A stretch of DNA of 64,000 nt from Locusta migratoria (Eukaryota; Arthropoda; Insecta; Orthoptera; Acrididae). This document shows, one piece after another, positions 63,505-64,000 of this stretch. The stretch lies in assembly GCA_026315105.1 (NCBI GenBank), contig CM048746.1, positions 143,946,730 through 144,010,729 of the forward strand. The letters are read 5' to 3'. A program made the translations under genes and the position numbers. Under the pieces are notes generated by a model. The model was not told the DNA's origin and searched no databases. It saw only the letters and a program-made list of their open reading frames with translations. The stretch's first letter is position 1. Each line of letters starts with the position of its first letter.

Positions 63505-64000
63505 GTTGTTGTTGTTATGGTCTTCAGTCCGGAGACTGGTTTGATGCAGCTCTCCACACTACTCTATCCTGAGCAAGCCTTCTCATCTCCTCATAAGAAC
63601 GACAACCCACATCCACTTGAATCTGCTTACTATACGCGTCTCTTGGTCTCCCTCTGCGATTTTTACCCCACACACTTCCCTCCAATGCTAAATTTACGAT
63701 TTCCCGATGTCTAAGAATGTGTCCTACCAAGCGATCCCTTCTTTTAGTCAGGGTATGCCAAAAATTCCTTTTCTCACCAATTCTCTTCATTAGTTATGCG
63801 ATCTACCCACCTAATCTTCAGCATTCTTCTGTAGCACCACATTTCAAAACCCTCTATTCTCTTCCTGTCTGCACAGCTTATCGTCCATGTTTCACTCCCG
63901 TACAAGGCAACACTCCACACAAATGCCTTCAGAAAAGACTTCCTTACCCTTAAATTAATATTCGATGTTAGCAAATTTCTCTTTTTCAAAAATGCTTTTC
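63505..64000 (-). pseudogene. RTE-type LINE 3' end, reverse strand, cut by window end
   Basis: On the minus strand, 63989-63774 gives KKRNLLTSNINLRVRKSFLK and WCYRRMLKIRWVDRITNEE. A one-base shift leads to 63790-63524: IGEKRNFWHTLTKRRDRLVG and NLALEGSVWGKNRRGRPRD, ending in RAASNQSPD. The 3' terminus is CCGGACTGAAGACCATAACA with (ACA)n. It is the best-preserved 3' end of the family here. The 5' part lies beyond the window. Confidence 0.9.

Overview
The window looks like intergenic DNA from a large, repeat-rich insect genome, most likely a grasshopper or locust (Orthoptera, possibly Schistocerca). The reasons are that almost every recognisable segment is a transposable element, no host gene with exon structure is visible in 64 kb, and the SINEs, the LINE tail with GATGTA repeats and the Tc1/mariner ends match my memory of locust repeats. 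The species call is inference; no search was run.

Layout. 0-7 kb: a Jockey/CR1-type LINE fragment, two Tc1 transposase fragments, a tandem duplication carrying a hAT-like MITE, a decayed pipsqueak-type HTH segment, and a complete but broken piggyBac (4200-6781). 7-15 kb: a dense nest of tRNA-derived SINEs with clear target-site duplications (TSDs), a three-copy repeat family holding a LINE that itself holds a SINE, and an internally deleted mariner (11248-11906). 15-21 kb: mostly unrecognised sequence plus a LINE with an adjoining SINE. 21-26 kb: two ~425 bp LTRs around 4 kb without recognisable gag or pol. 26-36 kb: a LINE 3' end inside a SINE, GA-rich repeats, a candidate 2.1 kb DNA transposon, a DDE transposase split by a foldback element, a Tc1 element bordered by a (TA)32 palindrome, a second foldback of the same family, and a truncated Tc1 joined to tRNA-like repeats. 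36-50 kb: four Penelope-like (PLE) fragments, a LINE, and the 5' part of an RTE-type LINE. 51.9-55.4 kb: a CR1-type LINE with an intact 967-codon ORF2. 56-64 kb: a full-length but mutated RTE-type LINE with an 11 bp TSD, two decayed sister copies in tandem, and a reverse-strand 3' end at the window edge.

How the parts relate. Autonomous families (CR1, RTE, Jockey/CR1, PLE, piggyBac, Tc1/mariner) are all broken except the CR1 ORF2. SINEs and foldback elements have repeatedly landed in them, so relative ages can be read from the nesting. No operon, CRISPR array, riboswitch or genuine tRNA/rRNA gene is supported.
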